From contig NC_090021.1 in the NCBI RefSeq assembly GCF_037176765.1, forward strand, positions 190,046,378-190,110,377: a stretch of DNA of 64,000 bases. Direction: 5' to 3'. This stretch comes from Anolis sagrei. Lineage: Eukaryota; Chordata; Lepidosauria; Squamata; Anolidae. Each line of letters opens with the position of its first letter. The stretch's first letter is position 1. Shown here one piece after another: positions 52,064 to 63,617 of this stretch. Under the pieces are notes generated by a model. It saw only the letters and a program-made list of their open reading frames with translations, ran no database searches and was not told where the DNA came from. The translations under genes and the position numbers were made by a program.

Positions 52064-52693
52064 CAGTGGTTCCCAACTTTTTTTGACCAGGGACCACTTG
52101 GACCAGGAACCACTTGGTCAGGGACCACTTTGACCAGGGATCACTTTGACCAGTGACCACTCTCCAACATTAGTAACAAAAGGATTACGAATCAGTTTTT
52201 GGTCAACTTAAGATTCGGTTTCGTTGTTTGGGGTGCCGATTCAGAAAATTGCATTGGATAGAGCACATCAGCTCTAGTTTTAATACAGAACATATGCCAT
52301 CTAGTAATCGGCATCTGCTCAACCACAGAAAACCATATGTAACAATCCAGAGCTGATGTAGTCTATCCAGTGCAATTTTCTGAATCAACACCCCAAATAA
52401 CCCCAGGAACAGGTCTAAACAAAGTTGCCAAGGCACCCCCGCTTCCAGTGCCACATGGAAAAGCTCCGCTCAGGAGGAGGGAAGAAGAGGAGAAGCAGCA
52501 GTCAGGAGGCTTGTTGTCATGCCTTTCATGGGGAGTCAGCCTCTCCTTTCCCAACATCCCTGTTGGCACTATAAGAGGGTTGCAGGAGACCAGTTGCTCT
52601 CGGTATAATGGTGTAGTAACAGTGAAGCCACGGACCATATTTTAGTTCTTAGGGAACACTGGTGGTTCAAAGACCGCAGGTTGGGAACCACTG
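52064..52693. mobile_element. hAT-type non-autonomous element
   Basis: CAGTGGTTCCCAACTTTTTT ... GGTTGGGAACCACTG; its left end holds four short tandem units of GACCAGGGACCACTT type. Confidence 0.65.
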
Positions 52694-53414
52694 CTTTAAG
52701 CAAATGGCGAACTCTCCCTTTTAGACTTGAAGGTAAATCATTTAAAAACAAACAAACAAAAACTGGCAAACGTGAGGCACCAATTTTATTTCATTGTGTA
52801 ATAGTCGCACCCCCCCCCCCTTTTTCCAACAAAAATTGATAAAAATGTGTGATGATTATGCAATTAAATATAGTACAGCCTGTCCTCCACATTTGCGGTT
52901 TTAAATTTTGTGGCTTCAATTGTTGATGGATTGGATTAATATATTATCTTAGGGAATCAACGTGATTGTTTTCTGCTGGGACCATAGAGTTGCCCTGAAA
53001 ACCTAAAGATTCTTAAAGAGGTTCTTGGTTAAAATAAGTTGTTTTCTTATTGTCTCCTCTTTTCCTCTTTTTTTTTTTGGGGGGGGGGGGGTCCTACAAT
53101 CCAAACCAAACCAAAATGGAGACCTAGTGCAATACCCTTTTTAAAAAGTATGCTTAACCAATTGAGGAAACCTCCTCCAATTGTATCGTAGGTCAAGCTG
53201 AACCTCTTCATTTACTGACTTTCAGAGAACTGTTGCCATTCCCTCATTTCAGCCTAATTCTTGAGTGAGAGAGGATCTTCAGCTATAATTTATTCGAGAA
53301 GATAGAAGTAGCTTCATCAACTAATTCACAGTTCCTTCTGCCTGCAGAAGCCAGTAATCCTCAACCTTTAGCTCTCTAGATGGTCTTCAACTTTCAGAAT
53401 CCTTAGCCATTGTT

Positions 53415-54200
53415 TGTGACAGTTTTAGATCAGCTTGTGGCTGACGGGTTCACTGATGATTTAGAGAGGATTGTGGGATTTTCTGGGGGCAAGAAGTTAT
53501 GAAGATTCAGGGAAATTTTGGTTCTCTCTGTGAGAAACCTGACTTGGAAAATGCAGGGCTTCAAGGTCAGATAGAGGAGCCAGAAGCTGCGACATTAGAT
53601 AAGGCAAGGAGTTAAGTGATATGAAAGGTTCCCAGAGAAAAACACCTGGAGCTACAGAGATCAACAAAAGTCTTCATTTACAGATCAGAGCAGAAAATAG
53701 GCATCGCAGGTCAGAGAGGTTACTTGGGAAAGTTTTGGAGAATTAATGAGAAACAGAATGCTTTCATGGGTCCCTATTAAATAGTAAATTGTTTTACCTA
53801 AAGGTTAATTCAGGCAATGTAGCATTCAAGTGAGAAGCTAGGCCTGAGTTCCATGGTACTTGTTCCAAGTCAAGCCTTGGTTTTGAATTCAAGTATTCTG
53901 GAAGCTTCGTGTTCCTGATTTTATATTCCTGCTCAAGTTTTACTAATACCATTTGCTTGTGGACTTAAGCTGTTCTTGTGATTTTTGGCTATTCCTGGAT
54001 GGTGTTACCTTGGAATCTGTATGAGTCATTTGGATTTCTGTTAGACTATCACTTATTGCTAAACATTTTTGGATTATACATCATCTTTCTTTATTCCTGA
54101 TTTTTTCATACACTTTTTTGTGTTTTTACAATAAACTGTTTGCTTATATTCTGGACTCTTGTGCTGTATTCAAAGGTGTTTCCAGGCCTGGGGTGTAACA
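53415..54200 (+). mobile_element. Possible solo LTR
   Basis: Starts TGTGACAG and ends GGTGTAACA, with a late AATAAA (about 54130) followed by a T-rich stretch, the layout of an LTR. No clear target duplication; family unknown. A fossil, with no coding part seen. Confidence 0.35.
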
Positions 54201-54234
54201 GTGGCAGCTAATGCTTCTAGGAGTTATAATAACT

Positions 54235-54450
54235 TATAATGACTTTATTTTTGTACCCCGCCTCCATCTCCCCAAAGTGACTCGGGGCAGCTTACACAGG
54301 GACAATCCTGTGTAATAATTATAACATATTTATATTTAACCAATTATAACATAATTAACATATAGCACATTTAAATATATAATGGTAACATAAAACAGAA
54401 TAAAACAACAACATTATAACAAAATATACAAGCAAACATCAACCAACAAT
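54235..54450 (-). mobile_element. L2-type 3' end, reverse
   Basis: TTTGTACCCCGCCTCCATCT then CCCCAAAGTGACTCGGGGCA. Confidence 0.6.
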
Positions 54451-55221
54451 TGCATACCTGGATAAATCAAAGCTTAGGAGCTACTGCATTAGATTAGCAC
54501 CAACAACTAACTTGCATTGGGCAAGGGTCAACTGATACATGTGGATATTGACAATTTATACAGACAATTATAACCCTTTTTATTTCTGGGGGTGATTGAC
54601 AGGTGAAGGAGATTCCTCCATCTGTGCTAAAATGCACATATCCAGAGCATCTGGGGATATGACCTACTTATACTTGCCGATAGCTCAAGATTCCTCTTAG
54701 GATTTGTATGGGAGGGAAATCTAACATGTTTATTTGGGTTGATGCCTGTATACAAATAGAGTCTAAATAAGGGATGCTAGTTGCACTGAGGTTACTCTGG
54801 CAAATTCCAAAAGACACGGGTGTTCTTAACCTGGATCAGAGCTGCATGAGCCAAGCCAAGGCCATTCCCCTTCTAGCAAGCAGAAGGGGGGAAATTCTGG
54901 CTGCACATCCATTACTTCCCCCTTTTAAAAGAAATTAAAGGTAATCTGTACAATTTTGCAGTTTATTCCTGAAACTGTTGTGGATTCTCCTTGTTGTATA
55001 AGCATTTCCTTCTTGTTGGAAATGGCCAGTGTTGATGGGGCTTGAGTCAATACGCAGCTGAAGTCAAATTGCTCACCCAGGACTAATGGCAACGACATGG
55101 TAGAATGAATGTGATAGGACACCACCTTAGCTGCCATGGTTCAATGCTATGGAGTCCTGGGATTTGTAGTTTGGTGAGGCACCAAAGGCAGAAAATGCTT
55201 GCGAAATGACAACTTCCACAA

Positions 55222-55740
55222 TTTGACCACACCTGGAATATTGTGTCCACTTCTGGGCACCACAATTGAAGAGAGATATTGACAAGCTGGAATGTGCTCA
55301 GAGGAGGGCAACTAAAATGATCCAGAGTCTGGAGAACAAGCCCTATGAGGAGTGGCTTAAGGAACTGGGCATGTTTAGCCTGAAGAAGAGGAGGCTGAGA
55401 GGAGAAATGATAGCCATGTATAAATACGTGAGAGGAAGTCATAGGGAGGAGGGAGCAAGCTTGTTTTCTGCTTCCCTGGAGACTAGGACACAGAACAATG
55501 GCTTCAAACTACAAGAAAGGAGATTCCATCTGAACATGAGGAAGAACTTCCTGACTGTGAGAGCCGTTCAGCAGTGGAACTCTCTGCCCCGGAGTGTGGT
55601 GGAGGCACCTTCTTTGGAAGCTTTTAAACAGAGGCTGAATGGGCATCTGTCAGGGGTGATTTGAATGCAATATTCCTGCTCCTTTGCAGGGGGTTGGACT
55701 GGATGGACCATGAGGTCTCTTCCAACTCTATGATTCTATG
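55222..55740 (+). mobile_element. CR1 LINE 3' part, longest copy
   Basis: An open stretch of about 130 residues: [77 protein letters not shown]. 3' end GGACTGGATGGACCATGAGG then TCTCTTCCAACTCTATGATT. Confidence 0.9.
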
Positions 55741-55798
55741 AACTGTGGGCAGCTCTTTCCCCTTTCTGCAGAATGATTTTATTTTTTATTTTTTTTTG

Positions 55799-56017
55799 GT
55801 CATGTCAGGAGCGACTTGAGAAACTGCAAGTCGCTTCTGGTGTGAGAGAATTGGCCATCTGCAAGGACGTTGCCCTGGGGACACCTGGATGTTTTGATGT
55901 TTTATCATCCTTCTGGGAGGCTTCTCTCATGTCCCTGCATGGGGAGCTGGAGCTGACAGAGGGAGCTCATCCGCACTCTCCCTGGATTCGAACCTGCGAC
56001 CTGTCTGTCTTCAGTCC
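55799..56017 (-). mobile_element. tRNA-derived SINE, second family
   Basis: CATGTCAGGAGCGACTTGAG, CTGCAAGGACGTTGCCCTGG, CTGGATTCGAACCTGCGACC. The tRNA-like head is cut off. Confidence 0.85.
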
Positions 56018-56119
56018 ATAACATGGAACCACAGCAGTGCAAATAGGTGTCTAAGGGCCCTTCCAAACAGGCCCTATATCCCAGGATCTCTGTTTATCCC
56101 AGTGGCAGTGCGGACTCAT

Positions 56120-56300
56120 GTTGTTATTGTTGTTTATTTGTTCAGTTGCTTCCGACTCTTCATGACCTCCTGGACCAGCCTAGAGCTCCCTGTTTGCTGT
56201 GGCCACCCCCAGTTCCTTGAAGGTCAAGCCAGTCACTTCAAGGATGCCATCCATCCATTTTGCCCTTGGTCAGCCCGTCTTCCTTTTTCCTTCCATTATG
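56120..56300 (-). mobile_element. Bov-B-like LINE fragment
   Basis: GTTCAGTTGCTTCCGACTCT, ACCTCCTGGACCAGCCTAGA and GATGCCATCCATCCATTTTG resemble the Bov-B 3' region as I remember it from ruminants and squamates. Confidence 0.6.
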
Positions 56301-56700
56301 CTGATGACAACGTCGTCTGCGTGCATTCAGAAGACCTACAAGCCACTCTAAACCATTAAGCGATATTTCTGGCATTGGAGAGGGATTGGCCAGTGACTGC
56401 TGGAAGAGCACTTTGGTTTTCTCAATGTTTAATGACAGGCCGAGCTGCTCGTATGCTTCTGCAAAGGTGTTTAGAGTGGCTTGTAGGTCTTCTTTTGAAT
56501 GCACACAGACGATGTTGTCATCAGCATACTGGAGTTCTATAACAGATGTTGTAACCTTGGTTTTGGCTTTCAGTCTGCTGAGGTTAAATAGCTTGCCATC
56601 TGTCAGATAGATGATTTCCACTTCAGTGGGAAGCTTGCCATCAACAAGGTGAAGTATCACAGCGATGTAGATGGGGTTGAGATAACAATACAAAAGGTTT
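56301..56700 (-). mobile_element. LINE reverse transcriptase fragment (YADD)
   Basis: The minus strand reads DGKLFNLSRLKAKTKVTTSV, IELQYADDNIVCVHSKEDLQ, GLSLNIEKTKVLF. YADD is the polymerase active-site box. The clade is not Bov-B-like; not fixed. Confidence 0.7.
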
Positions 56701-56799
56701 GCTAGGGTAGATCCTCATGGCTAGGGGCCTGGCTAGAGGCACTAACTTTGACAGTGTGGCTGCACTCCAAGGTTCATCCTCCACACTGACGGGATTCTT

Positions 56800-57240
56800 T
56801 CTTTCACTCCTTTAGCAGCTAAAGCAGACGCGCCTGTGTGTGTATGAAAGAAAAGAGAACAACATTCCCTTCCACAGACTCTTAGCGTCACTCGGGAATC
56901 TAAAATTAGCAAATGGTGCGTGTGTGTGTTTAAGAGAGAGCGAGAGATGTGCGTGTCTGTGGCCTGAAACCCCCCTTGCGCTCCAGACAGGAATCTCTCT
57001 CTTTCTCATTCTCCACGGACAACTTTTCCGAGGCGCGGCTTCTCGAGGAAGGAGGGAGGGCCTTCTTTCAAAGCAACCACTCTCAACCGGAGAGGCGCAG
57101 ATCAAAGCTGGAATCGCAGCCGAGCCTCCAGCAGAGACACACACACACGCAGCGTCACTTGGGCTGAACGCAACGCTCAAATCTAGGACGGATATTTAGG
57201 TCAGAGTCTTCGGAGAGACCCTCCTTTGTCGGCTTCAATT
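56800..57240. promoter_or_regulatory. GC-rich block, possible promoter, gene unknown
   Basis: CpG-containing, low-repeat sequence with GCGCGGCTTCTCGAGG and AGAGGCGCAGATC. No convincing coding frame. Further GC-rich blocks follow at 59040-59300 and 60820-61060. It could be the 5' end of a neighbour gene to the right. Confidence 0.3.
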
Positions 57241-57420
57241 ACGGTTTCTGTCAAAGTTTGCAGGGTCTCGTTAGATAGAGGAAGGCTCTTCTTCCTCTCC
57301 CGCTTCCTTCCTCCACCTCTTTCTCCTCTTCTTCCTTCTCTGTCTTTCTTCTTCCTCCCACCCTTCTTCCTCTTTCCCTCTTCCTCCCGCTTCTTTCTTC
57401 CTCCCTTCTTCCACTTAGAC

Positions 57421-58436
57421 CTGTGTTTCTCAGCCTGGGGGTCAGGATCCGGGGGGGGGGGGTCGCGAGGGGAGTGTCAGAGGGGTCGCCAAAGACCATC
57501 AGTAAACACAGTATTTTCTGTTGGGCAGGGGGGTTCTTGTGTGGGAAGTTTGGCTCAGTTCTATCGTTGGTAGGGTTCAGAATGCTCTGATTGTAGGTGA
57601 ACTATAAATCCCAGCAACTACAACTCCCAAATGCCAAGGTCTATTTCCCCCAAACTCCACCAGTGTGCACATTTGGGCATATTGAGTATCAAGTTTGGTC
57701 CAGATCCATCATTGCTTGAGTCCACAGTGCACTCTGGATGTAGGTGAACTACAACTCCCAAACTCAAGGTCAATGCCCATCGAACCCTTCCAGTATTTTC
57801 TGTTGGACGTGGGAGTTCTGTGTGTCAAGTTTGGTTCAATTCCATCATTAGTGGGGCTCAGAATACTCTGATTGTAGGTGAACTATAAATCCCAGCAACT
57901 ACAACTCCCAAATACCAACCCCCCCAAACTCCACCAATGTGCACATCTGGGCATATTGAGTATTCGTGCCAAGTTTGGTCCAGATCCATCATTGTTTCAG
58001 TCCACAGTGCTCTCTGGATGCAGGTGAACTACAACTCCCAAACTCAAGGTCAATACCCACCGAACCCTTCCAGTATTTTCTGTTGGTCAGGGGGGTTCTG
58101 TGTGGGAAGTTTGGCCCAGTTCTATCGTTGGTAGGGTTCAGAATGCTCTTTGATTGGTTATCTATAAATCCCAGCAACTACAACTCTCAAATGACAAAAT
58201 CGCCCCCCCCCCCAAAAAAAAAACTTGACCAGTATTCAAATGTGGGCGTATCGGGTATTTATGCCAAATTTGGTCCAGTAAAGGAAAATTATATATTCTG
58301 CATACCAGATATTTACATGACGATCCATAACAATAGCAAAATTACAGTTGTGAAGTAGCAACGAAAATAATTTTATGCTTGGGGTCACCACAACATGAGG
58401 AACTGCATTAAGGGGTCGGAAGGTTGAGAAACACTG
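57421..58436. mobile_element. hAT-type element with internal tandem repeats
   Basis: Ends CTGTGTTTCTCAGCC ... GGTTGAGAAACACTG; duplication ACTTAGAC / CCTTAGAC. Inside, a roughly 300-bp unit (AGTATTTTCTGTTGG, AGTTTGG, AACTATAAATCCCAGCAACT) is repeated about three times. Confidence 0.65.
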
Positions 58437-58533
58437 CCTTAGACATCTTCGTCCATCCACTTCTGCTTCAGAGCATACACATATTGAACAACAAAGCCAC
58501 CCCTGGGAGGTGAAAGACTTGAACCTTGGGTTG

Positions 58534-58694
58534 TTGTAGTTTTTTCGGGCAGTATGGCCATGTTCTAGAAGCATTCTCTCCTGACGTTTCTCCTGCATCT
58601 ATGGCAAGCATCCTCAGAGGTTGTCATAGATGCAGGCGAAATGTCAGGAGAGAATGCTTCTAGAACATGGCCGTATAGCCCGAAAAACCTACAA
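58534..58694. repeat. Inverted pair of the hammerhead-motif repeat
   Basis: Two 70-nt arms, 58534-58603 and 58625-58694, nearly complementary (TTCTAGAAGCATTCTCTCCT / AGGAGAGAATGCTTCTAGAA), with a 21-nt spacer. Same family as 44690-44838. Confidence 0.75.
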
Positions 58695-58739
58695 CCCCGT
58701 GATTCCGGCCATGAAAGTCTTCGACAATGACTTAAACCT

Positions 58740-58862
58740 TCGTTCAACCGGTCTGACATTGCTGGATGGCCATCTGTCGGGAGTGCTTTGCTTGTGCCTT
58801 CCCGCCTGGCAGGATGAGCTTGGGCTGGATGGCTCTCCAACTCTAGGATTCTGTATCGCCTT
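58740..58862 (+). mobile_element. CR1 3' end, short
   Basis: GCTGGATGGCCATCTGTCGG and GGCTGGATGGCTCTCCAACT. Confidence 0.55.
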
Positions 58863-59380
58863 TTGAGAGACGCTTGTCCTTGTTTCTTTGGTTTCTCATG
58901 TTTGCAGATCTCTGGATAATAATCACAACATCGTCGTTTGGGGCGGGGGGGGGGGGGCACAGTGTACGTCCCTGTCCCTTTGGCATCCCTGACTCTATTT
59001 GGGGAAGGCAGGGGAGGGGGAAATCAAGCGCTTCCCCTTTAAAAGGGCCGCCTTTCCCGCGCTGCTGTGGGGAAGAGGAGGAGGAGGGCGGCGGCGTCGT
59101 GGCTGGCCGCGTGCGCGCGCGCGCCTGAGGCTCCCATTGAGGAAAAAGGTGGTCCATTCATGAGTTCCCTTCCCATTCACCTCCTTGCGCCGCAGACGTT
59201 TTCCACGTGCCGGGATCCGTGTCTGGAGGTGGCCCCGGGGTTTTTGCGTAGGCCTCGGCGGAGACACGGGATGTGCTCCTCCACGTGCGGGTTAAAAATA
59301 GCCCCACGTCTCAGCGGTGGGGAGATCAGGGCATCCTCATTTCCCTGAGAAAAAGAGGGGGGAGGGGGGCAGCGAGCCCT

Positions 59381-60815
59381 CTTCCTCCTCCCTCCCTCCC
59401 TCTTTCCCTTCTCGATTTCTCCCTCCTCTCCCCACCCTCCTTCTCTCTTTCTTCCTCTGCCTACCTCTTCTTCTCTCCCTTTCTCCTTCCCTTCTTCTAT
59501 CCATCCCTCTCTCTATTTCTCCCACCTTCTCTCCGTCTTCTCTCCCTACTTCCTTCTCGATTTCTCCCTTCTTCTCTCTTTCTTCCTCTGCCTAGCTCTT
59601 CTTCTCCCTCTTCTCCCTCTCTTCTTCTATCCCTTCGTCTCTCTATTTCTCCCACCTTCTCTCCCTTCTTCCTTCCTTCTCGATTTCTCCTTTCTTCTCT
59701 CTCTCTTCCTCTCGTATCTCTCCCTTCCAATTTCTCCCTTCTTCTCTCTCTCTTTCTCTGCCTGGCTCTTCTTTTCCCTTTCTCCCTCCCTTCTTCTATC
59801 CCTCCCTCGCTCTATTTCTCCCACCTTCTCTCCATCTTTTCTCCCTCCCTCCCTCTCCTTCCTTCCTTCTCTGTTCCTCCCTTCTTCTCCTCGCTATCCC
59901 TACCTCCTTCCTTCTTTCTCTATATTCCCCTCCTCACTTTCTTACTTTGCCTATCCCCTTTTCTTCTCTCTCTATTCCTCTATAACCCCTCTTTCTCCCT
60001 CCCTTCTTCCATCCCTCCCTTTTCTCCGCCTTCTATCCCTCCTTTCTTCTCTATTTCTTCCTCCTTCTCATCTCTCTTCTCCTCGCTATCCTTCCCTATT
60101 TCTCCCTTCTTCTCTCTTTCTTCCTTTTTTATCTTTCTCTTTATTTCTCCTTCTTTCTCCCTCCCTTCTTCCATCCCTCTCTTCTCTCCGTCTTCTATCC
60201 CTTCCTCCTTTTCTCTCTCCTTCCTTTTCTATTTCTTCCTCCTTCTCCTCATATCTCTCTTCCTGGCTATCCCTCCCTCTATTTCTCTTTTCTCTCCTTC
60301 TTTCTCCCTCCCTTCTTCCATCCCTCCCTCTCTATATTTCTCCCACTTTCTCTCCGTCTTCTATTCGTCCCTCACTCCCTCTTTCTCTCCTTCCTTCTAA
60401 TCTCTGTCCTCTATCCCTCCTTCCTTCTCTCTTTATTCCTCTGCCTATCTTCTTTTCTTCTATCCCTCTTTCTCCCTCCCTTCTTCCATCCCTCCCTCCC
60501 TCCCTCTATTTCTCCCATCTTATCTTCTTCTTCTCTCTTTCCTTCTCTATTTCTCACTTCTTCTCATCTCTCTCCTCCTCCCTATCTCTCCCTCCTTCTC
60601 TCTTTCTTCCTTTTCTTTCCGTCTCTCGATGTCTCCTTCTTTCTCCCTCACTTCTTCCATCCCTCCCTCTCTCTATTTATCCCACTTTCTCTCCATCTTC
60701 TCTCCCTCTCTCCTTCTCTTTCTTTTTTCTCAATCTTTCTCCTTCTCCCCCCCCCCCCCCCCCATCTTTGTTTTTCTTTCTCTGATCTTTCTCCCCCCTT
60801 CTTCGGACTTTGAGA
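59381..60815 (+). repeat. 1.4-kb polypyrimidine tract
   Basis: Almost only C and T on the plus strand, built from loosely repeated CCCTCTCTATTTCTCCC and CTTCTTCCATCCCTCC units, ending in a C run at about 60747. A 375-residue Ser/Pro/Leu/Phe frame crosses it, but it is composition-driven. Confidence 0.9.
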
Positions 60816-61189
60816 CCCGCACCTTCCCCGGGAATGGGGATCGCCCCACGGGAAGAGTTTCCCGGGGCCTAAAAGGAGCCCCCAGCCCGCTCCACCCAGT
60901 GGGTTTTCTCTGGCCGGTTCAGTTCAGTGCAACCTTTGAAAAGGAAGAAAAAAGGGCACTCCGCTGCAAACCAGGACAGGGGAATGTAGTTCGACTCCGC
61001 TTTAAGTGCTGTGGGTCAATGCCACGGAGTCCGGGGGGGGGGGGGGGAGTCGTTTCGAGGGGCGGGGGCGCAGTACTTTTTGGCAACCTTGTAAAACTAA
61101 AGCTCCCAGCATCCCATAGCATTGAACCACGGCAGTGAAAGTGGGGTTAGTCAGGAATTAAACTCTTTATTGGTTTTGTGGAAGGATTT

Positions 61190-61305
61190 CATGGCCGGAA
61201 TCACTGAGTTGCAGTGAGTTTTCCGGCCTGTCTGACCATGTTCCAGAAGCATTCTCTCCTGACGTTTCGCCCGCATCTATAACAAGCAGCCTCAGAAGTT
61301 GTGAG
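61190..61305 (-). mobile_element. Copy of the hammerhead-motif repeat
   Basis: ATGGCCGGAATCACTGAGTT, GAAGCATTCTCTCCTGACGT, then TTTCGCCCGCATCTATAACA, the reverse of the 44-kb copy. Confidence 0.7.
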
Positions 61306-61537
61306 GTTCCTTCCCCATCACGCATTGCGAGAGGACAGCCAGAAGAAAAGGAAATAGCAAGCATCGCATCTGGATGACACGCCAAACATAAACGCCATCC
61401 TTTGAAAGGTCCATCTACACTGTAGGACGAATGCGGTTCGGCACCGCTATCATTGCCGCAGCGCCATACTTTGGAATCAGGCGAGTTGCAGCTTTTTTTT
61501 ACAAAGCCCCTCGCTTTCTCTGCCCAAGAGTGCTAGT

Positions 61538-61733
61538 GCCTCACCGACTGTGAGAGCTGTTCAGCGGTGGAACTCTCTTCCCTGGACTGTGGTGGAGGCT
61601 CCTTCTATGGAGGCTTTTAAACAGAGGCTGGATGGCCATCTGTCAGGGTGCTTTGAAGGGGATTTTCCTGCTTCTTGGTAGGGGGTTGGACTGGATGCCC
61701 CACGAAGTCTCTTCGGACTCTAGGATTCTATGA
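61538..61733 (+). mobile_element. CR1 3' end
   Basis: AGCTGTTCAGCGGTGGAACT, GGAGGCTTTTAAACAGAGGC, GGACTGGATGCCCCACGAAG. Confidence 0.8.
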
Positions 61734-61861
61734 AAGAGACACACAGTGAAGAGTCATACATACAGAAAGGCACAAGGAAACTAATCCACTACTTTCCAAA
61801 TGGCCTTTCTTTTCCTTAAGATTCCTTAGGCACCGCTTGTACAGTGCCTTCCAAATCTCCT

Positions 61862-62060
61862 CTCCCAGGACACATCTACACTTTAGAATGAATGCAGTTT
61901 GACTCTACTGCATCTTGGGAGCTGCAGTTTGGTGAGACACCAGAACTCTTTGGCAGAGAAGATGGAACACTTAAAAAAAACAAACACTCCTGAGATTCCA
62001 TAGCATTGGGTTGTGGCAATTCCAAGCATTCCTTCTACAGTGCAGATGCATCCCACAAAC
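61862..62060. mobile_element. Palindromic MITE, GTAGAATGAATGCAG family
   Basis: CATCTACACTTTAGAATGAA, TGCAGTTTGACTCTACTGCA, GATTCCATAGCATTGGGTTG and the closing CTACAGTGCAGATGCATC. Confidence 0.6.
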
Positions 62061-62159
62061 ACACATATAAAGTCAGTGCAGACCCACATAGCGAGATTTT
62101 TATTCCTGGGTTATACATATTTTTGCAGGACATCCTGCAGCTCCTTCTGCTCTAGTTTC

Positions 62160-62710
62160 TTAGGCCCCTTCTAGGATCTGAATTTAGATTATCTTCTTAT
62201 CCCAGATTATATGGCATTGGAGACTCATATAATCCAGTTCAAAGCAGATAACCTGGGATCAGATCCAGGAATATAGGGCCTGCCAGGAAGGGCCCTATTC
62301 TGTCCTTATATCCCAGGATCTGATCCCAGATTATCTTCTTATCCCAGTTTATATGGCAGTGTGGAGTCATATAATCCACCTCAAAGCAGATAACCTGGGA
62401 TCAGATCCTGGGATATAGGCCCGGTCTGGAAGCGTCCTGCTCTGTCATATTACAGGAGCTCATCCCAGGTTTTCTGCTTATCCCAGATTATATGGCAGTG
62501 GGAACTCATATAACCCAGTTCAAAGCAGATAACCTGGGATCAGATCCTAGGATATAGGGCTCATCTGGAAGGGCCCTGCTCTGTCCTTATATTCCAGGAT
62601 CTGATCCCAGGTTTTCTGCTTATCCCAGATTATATGGCAGTGGAGACTCATATAATCCAGTTCAAAGTAGATAACCTGGGATCAGATCCTGGGATATAAG
62701 GAGTCTCAAT
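62160..62710 (+). repeat. Tandem array of a palindromic MITE (4 units)
   Basis: Four units of about 135-140 bp, each with CTTATCCCAGATTATATGGC, CATATAATCCAGTTCAAAGC, AGATAACCTGGGATCAGATC and a GGGCCCTGCTCTGTC-type junction. Confidence 0.8.
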
Positions 62711-62726
62711 TAATATGTCCTGGAGT

Positions 62727-62792
62727 CTCCTGTGGCTGCCACAAAGTATACTAACTTGGTAAAGTTAGCATACTTTGTGGCAGCCACAGGAG
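62727..62792. repeat. Perfect-looking 31-bp hairpin
   Basis: Arms 62727-62757 and 62762-62792 pair with one mismatch around a 4-nt loop (GGTA): CTCCTGTGGCTGCCACAAAG / CTTTGTGGCAGCCACAGGAG. Confidence 0.85.
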
Positions 62793-62963
62793 GAAGTGTC
62801 TGGGGTATATAACTACTTTTGAAGTAAGTACAAGACAAGTGAACAGGAAACAACACTTTAAATCAGTTTTTTTTCTTCCAAATTTTGTAATCAAAGGAAA
62901 GAATATTTGAAGACGCTGCTCCTGTGCAATCCTTTCCAAATCCCCTCTCACAAGGGCAGAATA

Positions 62964-63029
62964 GGAGCCCCCATGGTGCAATGGGTTAAAACCTTGTGCC
63001 AGCAGAACTGAAGACCAACAGGTCGTAGG
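62964..63029 (+). mobile_element. tRNA-derived SINE, second family, split by an LTR
   Basis: Head GAGCCCCCATGGTGCAATGG to GGTCGTAGG; resumes at 63623 (TTTGAATCCGGGGAGAGTGT) and runs to about 63801. Joining across the insertion restores GGTCGTAGGTTTGAATCC. Confidence 0.85.
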
Positions 63030-63617
63030 TGTCATGTGTTATGTTCTGCAGCTGATGGTGGTTGGTGAAGGAAGGGTTAATGTAAGTGTTAGTTCTAAAG
63101 GGTTGAGTAATCTGTAAGTAAGAGTTCATGGGTGAAAGCAATTGAGGGTGGAGGTATGCAAGAGATGGGTTGCAGTTGGGTGTTTTTGGATATAAGGAGC
63201 AAGCCTTGGAATTGATCTTCTGGAGAGAAGTATTTGTCTTATTTTGGTGGTAGTTGCTGCTGGTTTTCCCCCAGGTTTGTGGATTTTCGGTATTCTGACC
63301 TGTCTCCTGAACCTTTGGCATCCTGGAACCTTGAATCTCTGGACTGGCTTTTGACAAAGGAATAGACTCTTGATCCCTGGACTTTGCTCATTGAACTCTC
63401 CTGTTTGACCACTGGACTGGACCTTCTGACTATGGTGTTATCTTGAACCTGCAACAGTGTTTGCTGTCAGTTTTTGTTTATTCTGTGGCTGAGTGTATCT
63501 TTATGTTTTGGAGTATTAAAACAGCCAGAAAGTAAGTGCTGTTTTAATTAAATTGCAAACTGGGTATTTGTTTGGTTCATATCTACCTGAATAAGGCAGA
63601 GCCCGGGCATCGTGACT
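63030..63617 (+). mobile_element. Solo LTR, Gypsy-like
   Basis: 588 bp starting TGTCATG and ending CGTGACT, flanked by a 5-bp duplication GTAGG (63025-63029, 63618-63622) inside a SINE. LTR-retrotransposon relic without internal part. Family by end type only. Confidence 0.6.

Noticed and set aside
52800-52820. Long C or G runs (also near 5366, 25766, 50167, 53079, 58937, 60747, 61035) as G-quadruplex controls
   Set aside because: Single homopolymer runs without spaced G tracts; several lie in decayed repeats and may include sequencing error.
57421-58436. CRISPR-like spacing of repeated units
   Set aside because: Units are diverged tandem repeats inside a hAT-type element; the genome is eukaryotic.
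59273-60400. 375-residue open frame rich in Ser, Pro, Leu and Phe
   Set aside because: It lies in a polypyrimidine tract where stop codons are rare on that strand; no domain, no splice context.
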